Origin: Bdellovibrio bacteriovorus
GTDB taxonomy: Bacteria > Bdellovibrionota > Bdellovibrionia > Bdellovibrionales > Bdellovibrionaceae
Direction of reading: 5' to 3'
Length of the DNA stretch: 64,000 bases
Assembly (NCBI RefSeq): GCF_001592755.1
Contig: NZ_LUKF01000020.1
Coordinates: 62,001 to 126,000, forward strand
Positions 43,936 through 51,870 of the stretch are shown here, piece by piece. Position numbers and translations under genes: made by a program. Below the pieces are notes generated by a model. That model worked only from the letters and a program-made list of their open reading frames with translations. It was not told the DNA's origin and did no database searches. Every line of letters begins with the position of its first letter. Within the stretch, counting starts at the first letter, position 1.

Positions 43936-43941
43936 AGATTC
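43933..43941. repeat. Left 9-bp target-site duplication
   Basis: TAAAGATTC, identical to 44907-44915 on the other side of the insertion sequence. The first three bases are the stop codon of the histidine kinase. Confidence 0.92.
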
Positions 43942-44906
43942 AGAACTGCCCCCTTTTCCTGTGCGAACATAAATAAACCTTCATGGCGTGACCTTTGCCA
44001 AACTGAACTTTCATGAAGTTCAAATGCCCATACTGCCATACTCAAAGAAACCCCCAGTCTGCGACTCGGACAATTCGTAAGCTTGGCTCATACTATCGCA
44101 AGTCCGATGGTCAGCATCTGACTAGATTCTGGTGCTTCCCATGCAAAAAAAGCTTTTCCGCCGCGACCTTAAGTCCCTTGAAAGGTCAGAAGAAAAGACA
44201 CCTTAATAAAGCGGTCTGTGACCTGTTAACTGGAGGAGTGAGCCAACGAGAAGCGGCACGGATACTAAAGATCAATCCAAAAACCGTGGTCCGAAAATTT
44301 CGATTTGCCATAACTACAGCAAAGGAAGAACTCAAAGAATGGAATCAAAAGTTTCAGTCCTGTACTGAGGTTGAATTCGATGACTTAGAAACTTTTGAGC
44401 ACACGAAGTGCAAGCCACTTTCAGTAACTTTGATGGTTGAATATCAGACAAGGAGAATCTTAGGATTTGAAGTTGCACAAATGCCAGCCAAAGGAAGAAT
44501 AGCTGCTTTTGCGAGGAAGAAGTACGGGCCTCGGGCAGACCATCGATCTAAAGCTCGTAGAAAGTTATTTTCAGAGATGAGATCCTTTGTTTCGCCCACA
44601 GCGCTTATACGATCAGACTCAAATCCTTATTACCCAAAAGATGTAAAAAGGTATTTCCCGGCAGCCCGACATGAAACCATCTTAGGTGGAAGAGGAGCTA
44701 TTGTTGGTCAGGGGGAATTAAAGAAACTGAAGTGGGATCCGATTTTTAGTTTGAATCACACTTGTGCGATGTTAAGAGCCCATATCAATAGGCTCTTTAG
44801 AAAAACCTGGTGTACAACGAAGAGGGCTGATCAATTAGCAGGACATATTGCTCTCTATGCTCTGCTTCACAATCGCCGCCTCGCCACAGGTTAAGGGGGC
44901 AGTTCT
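43942..44906 (+). mobile_element. IS1-like insertion sequence, 965 bp, complete
   Basis: Terminal inverted repeats of 22 bp at 43942-43963 (AGAACTGCCCCCTT...CCTGTG) and 44885-44906 match at 20 of 22 positions, the two differences being central. The element is flanked by 9-bp direct repeats and encodes one transposase. IS1-family elements make 8-10-bp duplications. The perfect target duplication and intact ORF imply a recent insertion. It separates two convergent genes whose stop codons are preserved. Confidence 0.93.
44013..44894 (+). CDS. IS1-like transposase (single ORF)
   Basis: 293 residues. The N-terminal zinc ribbon 'CPYC...CFPC' (about 5-47) resembles InsA of IS1 and is followed by a helix-turn-helix ('GGVSQREAARILKINPKTVVRKF'). 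The catalytic part has 'VEFDDLETFE' (first Asp), 'RSDSNPYY' (second Asp) and a C-terminal 'LRAHINRLFRKTW' region resembling the end of InsB. The third acidic residue is not obvious; Asn stands where IS1 has Glu in my alignment by eye. Unlike classical IS1, no frameshift between two ORFs is needed. The right inverted repeat overlaps the end of the coding sequence. Confidence 0.85.
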   Translation: MKFKCPYCHTQRNPQSATRTIRKLGSYYRKSDGQHLTRFWCFPCKKSFSAATLSPLKGQKKRHLNKAVCDLLTGGVSQREAARILKINPKTVVRKFRFAITTAKEELKEWNQKFQSCTEVEFDDLETFEHTKCKPLSVTLMVEYQTRRILGFEVAQMPAKGRIAAFARKKYGPRADHRSKARRKLFSEMRSFVSPTALIRSDSNPYYPKDVKRYFPAARHETILGGRGAIVGQGELKKLKWDPIFSLNHTCAMLRAHINRLFRKTWCTTKRADQLAGHIALYALLHNRRLATG

Positions 44907-45811
44907 TAAAGATTCCAGGCCCATCCTGCTTTTAGTAAAATCTGATTGGCTTTCACCGTGCTGGAAGCAGGGAACATATTGTATTCAAGACTGACCGGAA
45001 TATAGGTTTTGCGATCCATTTGAATGTCCGTTCCGAATGCCGCTGTGATAACCGAGTTTGTAGAAATCTGGGACTCGTTTAGTGCGGTACTCGATTTTGA
45101 AACTGCTAACAAGTAACCCATGCCAGCGCCAATCCAAGGACGGTACTTCCCGATGTAAGGATACCACTTCGCCAAACCATACACTGACAGGTAGTTGATT
45201 TTGGCATCACAGCTTGAAGAACCCGAACAAGCGGCTGAAGAGGCCGTGCCAGACACATTAAACTGTTCAATAGCGGCATATCCACGACCCACTAAAGAAG
45301 GACTAAAAACATAATCATAGAATCCACCGACACCGAAACCAGAACCGCTCATCTTAACGGCCGCTTTTTGCGTGATACCAAAGCCGTCTTTATAGCTGAC
45401 GTCTGCATCCATGGAATTCATCAAATATCCGCCCAAGATGCCATAGGAATCTTTTAAGACGCGAGAAACGTTAGTGGTAGGACGAGGTGTGCTCTCTTCG
45501 CCTTCTTCCGTCGGGGTGACATCCGCACTCATTTTTGAGGCAGCCTTTGCCTGCAGAGTGTATCCGCTAGCGGCGCGGCCTTTTAAGATTTCACCCAGGG
45601 CCTTTTTGCCTTTAACTTGTTTGACACGAATGATGGCCGTGCGTTTTGTCGTGCCTGGATTGACTAGAAAGAACTCATCACCTTCCATAACGGATTCACC
45701 GTCGAGAGTGATCAAAACTTTTTGTCCTTTGACGGCAGAAACCGAAGCGGCGAACGCGGAAGAACATCCTAGTAAAAAAACAAGTACGGCAAAGAACTTT
45801 CTTCCTAACAT
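44906..45811 (-). CDS. Outer-membrane beta-barrel protein
   Basis: 301 residues with a signal peptide (MLGRKFFAVLVFLLGCSSAFA). Residues about 22-85 are a small beta-rich domain ('GQKVLITLDGESVMEGDEFF'), followed by an acidic linker (about 90-110). A barrel with strands such as 'YGILGGYLMNSMDADVSY' and 'KTYIPVSLEYNMFP' ends in 'LLKAGWAWNL'. The stop codon TAA is made of the last base of the insertion sequence plus two bases of the target duplication. Before insertion it would have been TAG. Function is unknown. The lipoprotein gene lies ten bases upstream. Confidence 0.78.
   Translation of the reverse strand: MLGRKFFAVLVFLLGCSSAFAASVSAVKGQKVLITLDGESVMEGDEFFLVNPGTTKRTAIIRVKQVKGKKALGEILKGRAASGYTLQAKAASKMSADVTPTEEGEESTPRPTTNVSRVLKDSYGILGGYLMNSMDADVSYKDGFGITQKAAVKMSGSGFGVGGFYDYVFSPSLVGRGYAAIEQFNVSGTASSAACSGSSSCDAKINYLSVYGLAKWYPYIGKYRPWIGAGMGYLLAVSKSSTALNESQISTNSVITAAFGTDIQMDRKTYIPVSLEYNMFPASSTVKANQILLKAGWAWNL
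44907..44915. repeat. Right 9-bp target-site duplication
   Basis: TAAAGATTC, the second copy of the target. Together with the last base of the insertion sequence it forms the stop codon of the minus-strand beta-barrel gene. Confidence 0.92.
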
Positions 45812-45820
45812 CAGCGCTTC

Positions 45821-46213
45821 CTATTCAAGAGTCATCACGTTGTCTTCAAGCTCGCGGATAAAAGAATCTTTATAAAGGTTCCAGACGATGTCATTCGAGA
45901 ATTCATAAATACAAGAATGCACAGACGTGTCTGATTTTTGAATGGCTTTGATTTCAACTTTAGAACCGCGATGCGTGCGCCAGATTTCCAAATCATTTTC
46001 CATCACGACCATTTCGTAATTGGAAGAAGGAAACTCTTCATGAAACCAAGTTTCAATGCGGCTTTCTTTTTTGCAGCTTTTAAGTTCAAAGTTGGAAGAG
46101 GTAGAGACTTTACCGGGAGCTTCAGATTCAAATTGCTTACGGCCTTCCGAACGGTAGATCGTACAACCACTTAAAGTAAGAACCATGAATGCAGTAAATA
46201 AAGCACACTTCAT
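45821..46213 (-). CDS. Small lipoprotein
   Basis: 130 residues with a lipoprotein signal (MKCALFTAFMVLTLSGC, Cys17 the lipidation site). The mature part has further Cys at about 48 and 101 and a mixed alpha/beta pattern with no recognised family. Translated in the same direction as the beta-barrel gene and separated from it by only nine bases, so the two form a probable operon encoding an envelope pair. It follows the ssb terminator. Confidence 0.72.
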   Translation of the reverse strand: MKCALFTAFMVLTLSGCTIYRSEGRKQFESEAPGKVSTSSNFELKSCKKESRIETWFHEEFPSSNYEMVVMENDLEIWRTHRGSKVEIKAIQKSDTSVHSCIYEFSNDIVWNLYKDSFIRELEDNVMTLE

Positions 46214-46246
46214 AGATCTATAATTATAGGGGAGACTGGACTAAAT

Positions 46247-46276
46247 AAAAAGCCCCGATACGCGATCGAGGCTTTT
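46247..46276 (-). terminator. Terminator downstream of ssb
   Basis: On the minus strand AAAAGCCTCGAT...ATCGGGGCTTTT forms a long stem, followed by TATTT. It ends transcription coming from ssb and the structured element just before it. Confidence 0.85.
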
Positions 46277-46285
46277 GACTGGTAA

Positions 46286-46389
46286 CCTTTGCGCCGCCAG
46301 ACAAGCTTTCTCTGCGTTGCCGCGTCGGCGCTGTACGGTGTACAGCTTTCTCCTTGCGCCTTGATAAAGCTTATCTGTCAGCGCAAAGG
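46286..46389 (-). ncRNA. Candidate structured RNA in the ssb 3' region
   Basis: A 104-base element between ssb and its terminator. Outer arms of 23 bases (46286-46308 and 46367-46389) pair with three differences, two of which would be G-U pairs in RNA, starting CCTTTGCGC/GCGCAAAGG. Internal stems include CTGTAC-GGT-GTACAG (46331-46345) and GATAA/TTATC (46363-46375, as an alternative to part of the outer stem). It could be a 3'-UTR-derived small RNA or an mRNA stabiliser. It matches no RNA family I know. Confidence 0.45.
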
Positions 46390-46409
46390 AGTATTGCTTT
46401 TTTTTAAAA

Positions 46410-46853
46410 TTAGAACGGAATTTCGTCGTTCGAATCAAAACTTGGTTCTGGTCCGAAATCTTGGAAATTGTAATCATCACCGCCACCAGAAGATGAAGAA
46501 GAACGGCCTGAACCGGCTTCCGCACCTGCAGAGCCCAAGAATTGAACTGTGCTGGCAACGATCTCAGTCGTGTAGCGTTTTTGACCTTGTTGGTCTTCCC
46601 ACTGACGAGTTTGCAATTTACCTTCAACGTAAACTTGGCGACCTTTTGAAAGATGCTTACCGCAGATTTCTGCAAGTTTGCCCCATACCGTTACACGGTG
46701 CCACTCTGTACGCTCTTGTCTTTGACCGTCTTTCACCCATGATTCGCTTGTCGCGATATTCAAGCGAGCAACAGTGCTCCCACTTCCGATAGCTTTCACT
46801 TCTGGATCAGCACCTAAACGACCTACAAGAATAACTTTATTTACTCCAGACAT
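46410..46853 (-). CDS. ssb: Single-stranded DNA-binding protein
   Basis: 147 residues from ATG 46853 with GGAGG upstream; the frame opens earlier at 46871. The OB fold covers about 1-110 ('[16 protein letters not shown]', '[14 protein letters not shown]', '[15 protein letters not shown]'), followed by a Ser/Gly-rich linker and the acidic tip 'DSNDEIPF', which recruits repair and replication partners. It coats ssDNA in replication and recombination. The promoter region of 158 bases contains a hairpin (46957-46989) that may belong to the end of gspN. Confidence 0.97.
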   Translation of the reverse strand: MSGVNKVILVGRLGADPEVKAIGSGSTVARLNIATSESWVKDGQRQERTEWHRVTVWGKLAEICGKHLSKGRQVYVEGKLQTRQWEDQQGQKRYTTEIVASTVQFLGSAGAEAGSGRSSSSSGGGDDYNFQDFGPEPSFDSNDEIPF

Positions 46854-46956
46854 TTTCCCTCCAATAACCACTTGGTTTTTTGTCAGATTAAGAGTGAAGT
46901 CAATAAGGACTTCGGCTCTCTATTATTTGCTGTGGAGTGTGAGCAATTCTTAGGCA

Positions 46957-46989
46957 GACCCCTTGCTCAGTTTAAATATAGCAGGGGTC
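46957..46989 (-). other. Hairpin between gspN and ssb
   Basis: GACCCCTTGCT (46957-46967) and AGCAGGGGTC (46980-46989) form a 10-bp stem with one bulge. It lies 22 bases after the gspN stop and lacks a T tract. It may mark the end of the secretion operon. Confidence 0.45.
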
Positions 46990-47011
46990 ACTTGAAGGGA
47001 ACGGATCTCGA

Positions 47012-47977
47012 CTAACGCGCGGCGCCGAAGCTCGGCGGCATCATAGGATTTGTCGCTGAAACCTTGAATTTATACTGGGCGCCCTCAGGTGTTGGCGTTT
47101 TGTAGCCATCAATGAATCCCAAGAACAAAGCCGCACGATCTTGAAAGCTGCGTTTCGCTCTTAAATCGATTTCAAAATTGTAGGCACCAATCTGCTGGCC
47201 GAAAGAACCGCCGCGGTTGACGATATTAAGACCGATATTGCCTTTAATCGTTCCATAAAGCTCATCACCGGGCTTACCAATAGTTCCCGTTTCGATCACG
47301 AAGCGACCGGCAGCAAGGCGACCTTTAAGCTCCACAGAAGTCAGCTTTAAATCCGGCAAAGTCAAAGGACCCATTGGCGTATTCACGTTCGATGGAGGAA
47401 GTTCAAATTTATTGATAGTCATATCAATTTCGACATCGGGTTGCTCTTGGAAAGATAAATCAGCAAGAGCTGTCGTCTCTAAATTCAACTGACCTTTTAA
47501 AAGAATCGGAAGGTTGGCAAGTTCACGCAAATCATGCAAAGACACTTTCTGCGCTTTCACTTCGATCTTCTGTCTTTCAATGCCATTGTCCGACTTAGCA
47601 CCTTTGGCAACGACTAAATCCACGTCGCCTTTCAAAAGACCTTTTGCTGAAACATGGCCATAAGGCTTTTGCGCAATCAATCCAGAAATAGAAGGAGTGA
47701 TCACAAGTTCCTGGGCGGAGAGAGCAGGGGTGCGCAAGGACTCAATATACACAGAATCCATTTGCACGCCCGGTTGCGGGAACACACTCATTTTCAAACG
47801 TTCAAAAGTCAAATAAACCGAGTTGTTAGTCAGACGCGACACTTGCGACGAAATAAAATCACTCAAGTCATCAAACGGAAACAACATGAAAAGAAAAACA
47901 AAAGCGGAAACCACCATAACAGCGATCTTGCCTTTGCTTTCACGAATCAGTTTAAGAAGCTGACGGAACTGTTCCAT
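47012..47977 (-). CDS. gspN: Type II secretion protein GspN
   Basis: 321 residues. An N-terminal membrane helix (about 17-37, 'IAVMVVSAFVFLFMLFPFDDL') is followed by a periplasmic beta-rich domain related to the AsmA-like GspN proteins of delta-type T2SS operons. 'VYLTFERLKMSVFPQPGVQMDSV' and 'GPLTLPDLKLTSVELKGRL' fit that family. It is the last gene of the operon, starting two bases after gspM. Its function in secretion is not well defined. Called as gspN by position and fold pattern. Confidence 0.83.
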   Translation of the reverse strand: MEQFRQLLKLIRESKGKIAVMVVSAFVFLFMLFPFDDLSDFISSQVSRLTNNSVYLTFERLKMSVFPQPGVQMDSVYIESLRTPALSAQELVITPSISGLIAQKPYGHVSAKGLLKGDVDLVVAKGAKSDNGIERQKIEVKAQKVSLHDLRELANLPILLKGQLNLETTALADLSFQEQPDVEIDMTINKFELPPSNVNTPMGPLTLPDLKLTSVELKGRLAAGRFVIETGTIGKPGDELYGTIKGNIGLNIVNRGGSFGQQIGAYNFEIDLRAKRSFQDRAALFLGFIDGYKTPTPEGAQYKFKVSATNPMMPPSFGAAR

Positions 47978-47979
47978 GA

Positions 47980-48666
47980 TTACTCCTCGTTGGCCGGTGG
48001 TGCATTCCGATTGCGAGAGCCAGGGCGAGTCGGAGCTTCTGCTGGCGGCTCTGGTGGAGCAGGGACAGCTAAAGCAATCAATTTGTAAGTCACGTCGAAA
48101 TAACGAGAATCTTCGGCATTGGCTGTCATCGCCATGTCTTTTAATTTCACGCTGGCGTTGATGCTTTGAAATTGGTGGCCCAAATCTAAAGCCTGACGGA
48201 TGTTCAGTTTTGCAAGGCTGACTTGCAACATACCTTCAGTCAAGTTTTGCGGAACAATCTTAGAATCATTCGTCAAAACTTCCGTGCCCTTCATTTGCTC
48301 AGGCAAAAGGTTCGCTGCCGTTAGTTGATTCTGAATGTTATTGCGAATCATATCCATGCTGGGTGCCTGTGGGATTTGCGGAACATCGGCTGATTCGCGG
48401 CTGACTTTTAAAAGTTCGCGAATCGTCATGCGCTTGCTTTCGAATTCTTCAACATAAGTGCGTGATTCATTGAAAGCGCCATAGGGAATACTTAAAATCA
48501 TAAAGGCAATCAAAGCGACCACGCCGACCACTGTCAGCTTCTGCATAACAGGTGTCATGTTTTCGTAACGGTCGCGCAATTGGTTGTAAGCCGCGCTATC
48601 TTGGATTCTTTCCCAAGTTTGACGGGCATCACTGATAAATCTGTCCTTTAAATCGTCTAAATTCAT
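47980..48666 (-). CDS. gspM: Type II secretion inner-membrane platform protein GspM
   Basis: 228 residues. A cytoplasmic N-terminal stretch (about 1-42), one membrane helix (about 43-62) and a periplasmic ferredoxin-like domain fit GspM, partner of GspL. The C terminus is Pro-rich (PAPPEPPAEAP). It overlaps gspL by four bases (ATGA). The sequence is divergent, so the call rests on position, topology and size. Confidence 0.8.
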   Translation of the reverse strand: MNLDDLKDRFISDARQTWERIQDSAAYNQLRDRYENMTPVMQKLTVVGVVALIAFMILSIPYGAFNESRTYVEEFESKRMTIRELLKVSRESADVPQIPQAPSMDMIRNNIQNQLTAANLLPEQMKGTEVLTNDSKIVPQNLTEGMLQVSLAKLNIRQALDLGHQFQSINASVKLKDMAMTANAEDSRYFDVTYKLIALAVPAPPEPPAEAPTRPGSRNRNAPPANEE

Positions 48667-50333
48667 CTTGTCACCTTTTGGATTCCGCGATCGACATTAA
48701 AGCTGAATGAAAAAGCCGTACGTCCGTTCAGAGGTTTTAAAGTGGAACGTTGAGTTCGTACTTGGCCATCGGAAGTGATGTTTGTTAAAGACTGCTGAAG
48801 CAGGGACGCCTCTTGGGGGGTATTTACATAACCCTGCATTTGCACCAAAGCGTCCGTCACCGAAAGCTGTTGAACATCTAACGTCACAGCCGTTTTCGCC
48901 GGAGTCGCATCATTTACTTTTTTAATCACATCCAGGGCGGAATTCATATTGGCAACACTGGCCAATGTTTTTAAATCCGCGGCCCGTTTTTTATTGTCGC
49001 GAATGTATTTGCGAATACCGCTTTCAGAGGCGTTTCTGCCACGAAGTCCCGCGACAGTTTTAGCTTGATCTTTTAAAACTTCCTGAGTGCGATCTGCTAA
49101 ACTGACAGAAAAGCTTTCGCGCAACGATGTGTAGACGAAAAGAACAAGAACGGCTGCCGCGACGACTTTCGCCGTGTGACCCCATTTTTCCCAGAACATT
49201 TTCATCTGGTGATTTTCTTTGGCGAACTCTCCACGAAGGAAGTTCACCGGAGGATTTCTTGGTTTCTTAAAGCCCTCGATGGCCAATCCCAAGGCGACGC
49301 CGGCTTTCGCGCCATTGTAAGCAGAACGTTCAAATAGAACATTTGGAATCAAATCTAAAGTAGAAGTGCGATTCACGGGAACTTCCAGAATCTGAGTCAG
49401 GAACGGTCCGATATTTTGAATTTGTGAAACACCACCTGTCAAACCGATCGAGTCGATTTGAGCGTTGAATTCACTTTTAAGTTCCAAAATAGAAAGTTGT
49501 AAGTCACGAGCCAACTCACGAACACTTTTTGCAATCGTGTCTGAAAAAGTCACTTGATCAAAAGTTGCGCCTTGTTTGTTCGTCAAGATAAAGGCTTTGG
49601 TTTGCAATTCTTTGATCGCTTCCAAGAAAGGGATTTCGTATTTTTTAGAAATCGCTTCGGCGATATTTTTACCACCCCAAAGAACGGAGCGCACCGCAAT
49701 CAAAGAGTTTCCTTCAAAGGCACTGACGAGTGTACGGGAGTGACCGATATTTAAAATCAACTGCACGTGGCGAACAGGTCTGTTGTCTTCGTCATTCAAA
49801 GCGATATTCGGAGGCAGAAGAGCTGGTGGAGCTTCATTCCATTTTTCAAAGACATTCGCAAGGGCTGTTCCTTCGGCAGAAACAATCGCCGGGTCAATGC
49901 CGGCATCTTGACCACGTTGAATGCAGTTTTGCACGTGAACTTTCGGAGCCGCACAGGCAAGCACTTCCGCGCCACCACCCACGGTGCGAACGATCTTTGC
50001 ATCGAACACGGCATTTTCAGAAGAGAAAGGAAGATCTTCTTCGAGTTCAAACGCCAAGCTTTTAGAAATTTTAATGCGGTCGTTGAACGGGAAGAATTTA
50101 TTGCGAATCGCCACACGATCCTGACGAAGAGCTAAAATAAATTTCGTTTGATTCGCATCATAGGTCGCCGTGAAGTTTCTTAAAAACTCGATGACCTCAA
50201 GTTCTTGGTCTGCGCCTGGAGCGATATTCAAGGCATGTTCAATGAACTGAGTGACCTGAAAGCCTTTGGACGAGCTGGTCATCTCGACAATTTTGATACT
50301 GCTAGAGCCTATGTCTATGCCTACTGACTTCAC
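48663..50333 (-). CDS. gspL: Type II secretion protein GspL with PilM-like domain
   Basis: 556 residues. The cytoplasmic part (about 1-370) is an actin/PilM-like ATPase fold: 'GIDIGSSSIKIVEM' at the N terminus, 'NIGHSRTLVSAFEGN' and 'IGLTGGVSQIQNIGPFL'. A membrane helix (about 386-405) follows, then a periplasmic ferredoxin-like domain (about 410-556). It anchors the GspE ATPase to the inner-membrane platform. The gene is separated from gspK by 274 bases that contain a 31-bp inverted repeat, an unusual break in an otherwise dense operon. Confidence 0.87.
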   Translation of the reverse strand: MKSVGIDIGSSSIKIVEMTSSSKGFQVTQFIEHALNIAPGADQELEVIEFLRNFTATYDANQTKFILALRQDRVAIRNKFFPFNDRIKISKSLAFELEEDLPFSSENAVFDAKIVRTVGGGAEVLACAAPKVHVQNCIQRGQDAGIDPAIVSAEGTALANVFEKWNEAPPALLPPNIALNDEDNRPVRHVQLILNIGHSRTLVSAFEGNSLIAVRSVLWGGKNIAEAISKKYEIPFLEAIKELQTKAFILTNKQGATFDQVTFSDTIAKSVRELARDLQLSILELKSEFNAQIDSIGLTGGVSQIQNIGPFLTQILEVPVNRTSTLDLIPNVLFERSAYNGAKAGVALGLAIEGFKKPRNPPVNFLRGEFAKENHQMKMFWEKWGHTAKVVAAAVLVLFVYTSLRESFSVSLADRTQEVLKDQAKTVAGLRGRNASESGIRKYIRDNKKRAADLKTLASVANMNSALDVIKKVNDATPAKTAVTLDVQQLSVTDALVQMQGYVNTPQEASLLQQSLTNITSDGQVRTQRSTLKPLNGRTAFSFSFNVDRGIQKVTR

Positions 50334-50379
50334 CGTTGAATTCCTCCATGAATCCTTGACTTTAGTTTATGCGAGGTTC

Positions 50380-50506
50380 GGCTTGGTGTATAGCATTTTA
50401 AGTTAGCGGCACGCCTTCCGGGCTCGTCGGTGCCGAAGCTTCGCTTCGGTTCGCGCCGTCCGGGCGCCACCGAAGGCCGCTAACTTAAAATGCTATACAC
50501 CAAGCC
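50380..50506. repeat. 31-bp perfect inverted repeat between gspK and gspL
   Basis: The left arm 50380-50410 (beginning GGCTTGGTGTATAGC) is exactly repeated in reverse complement at 50476-50506. The 65-base spacer is GC-rich and contains a nested CCGAAGC-TTC-GCTTCGG hairpin. RNA from the operon would form a very stable structure about 102 bases after the gspK stop. There are no flanking direct repeats and no ORF. Confidence 0.92.
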
Positions 50507-50607
50507 TAATCGATAAACTTAAGATCTCGTCTCCGTTTTTTTTCTGGGCGCCTGGCGGCGCCGTGGGGGCGGATTTTTCAGAGGGAAAATGGACGTTGGT
50601 CTAGGTG

Positions 50608-51870
50608 TTAGCGTTCTTGCCAGAAGACTATTCTTGGGGGGCCTTTTTGGACTTGGTTTGATTGGTTGTTGTTTCCACCTGTCGGAGTCTTTGGTTTGGT
50701 CGGGTCCTCAGGTGGTGGGTTTGGATCTTGTTTTTCTTTGTCTACGAAGGATTTGATTTTCGTAGCGGCGCGGTTCAGGTCCATCACTATCGCGGTGATT
50801 TCTCTTGTGGCTCCGGCGAATTCGCCTGTGCTTCTGATTTTGAAGTTCATGACGGTGTCGCAGGTCATGGGGATGTCTTCAGGATTTCCCATAATGCGGA
50901 TGCCTTTTTGTTGTACGAAGCTCCAGAAGTCTTGGCTGCCGCCGTTTTGGTCGCACTTAAAGGGGCCGCCCTCTTCTTCGGTTTCTCTTCTTTTAATAAT
51001 TTCAGCTACGACTTCGTCGGTCATTGCGGGGTCTAAAGATTTTAAAACTTCTTTTGTTGCTAGATTTGGATTGATGCCCTTCATTCCGTAGATGGTGATT
51101 CTGGGTTGAAGAAGATCAAAAAAAGTATCATTCATTCCTGGAACCATGTGCAGTTCGGCAATCGTGCGAAAGGCGCGGTTCGGGGGGTAGTAGTCGGTTT
51201 GGGACAGTTGATTGAGTTCGGCGTAGTTCGCTCTTTTGTCGCCGCCGTTCAGGGATTGAGATTTGGGGCTCATCCAGTCGGCGATGTTGTTGATCAACTC
51301 TTCAAAGCGGACGTTGCTGTATTCGCGGGCGAATTCTTCGTCTTCTTGTTTCTTTTGTTCAAAGATATTTAGAAGCTGCTTCTTCGTCATTTCTTGCAGG
51401 CTTTTTGACGGAGAGTTCAAGTCGTTCAAATCAATTTTTGAGCCTTCGTCTTCAATCGTGACGATGTAGCTGGAATCCATCGAGGACTCTTTAAAGATTT
51501 TTTTGAAATTATCTTTGTCGACCGCGCTTAACTCATCAGGGATGGGCATCGGCCAGGCGAAAGGGAACTTCCAGATTTGATCTAGCATGGGGCTATTGCC
51601 TAATTGGGCGCCAAATTTACTTTGCGCTTGCTGATAGATTTTGATGCGCAGAAGACTTAGCTGCATTCCGGATTTGGCAGCGTAATAGGCTTTCACTCGA
51701 TTCAAGCTTTGTGAGTTCACTAAATATTCCACGTTGGAGTCATAAGAGACTTCCATCGCGAAATACATGATCAGCATAATACAAGCGACGGTCACCATCA
51801 TGGCCACGCCCCTTTGATTACTGAGTGGGACCGCTAGGTTGCGGCCAAGAACTTTGATTTCCTTGCGCAT
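50608..51870 (-). CDS. gspK: Type II secretion minor pseudopilin GspK
   Basis: 420 residues. A long leader with processing site 'NQRG|VAMMVTVACIMLIM' (Gly21) is followed by a large periplasmic domain containing the two-helical-domain insertion of GspK ('IDLNDLNSPSKSLQEMTKKQ', 'GINPNLATKEVLKSL'). The C-terminal tail is Pro/Asn-rich. It caps the pseudopilus tip with GspI and GspJ. It overlaps gspJ by 53 bases; the start ATG 51870 has GAGGC upstream. Confidence 0.92.
   Translation of the reverse strand: MRKEIKVLGRNLAVPLSNQRGVAMMVTVACIMLIMYFAMEVSYDSNVEYLVNSQSLNRVKAYYAAKSGMQLSLLRIKIYQQAQSKFGAQLGNSPMLDQIWKFPFAWPMPIPDELSAVDKDNFKKIFKESSMDSSYIVTIEDEGSKIDLNDLNSPSKSLQEMTKKQLLNIFEQKKQEDEEFAREYSNVRFEELINNIADWMSPKSQSLNGGDKRANYAELNQLSQTDYYPPNRAFRTIAELHMVPGMNDTFFDLLQPRITIYGMKGINPNLATKEVLKSLDPAMTDEVVAEIIKRRETEEEGGPFKCDQNGGSQDFWSFVQQKGIRIMGNPEDIPMTCDTVMNFKIRSTGEFAGATREITAIVMDLNRAATKIKSFVDKEKQDPNPPPEDPTKPKTPTGGNNNQSNQVQKGPPRIVFWQER

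Noticed and set aside
50380-50506. Insertion sequence or MITE with terminal repeats
   Set aside because: No flanking target duplication and no ORF; kept as a repeat of unknown origin.
50662-51091. Plus-strand frames opposite gspK
   Set aside because: They overlap a confidently identified pseudopilin and lack start signals.
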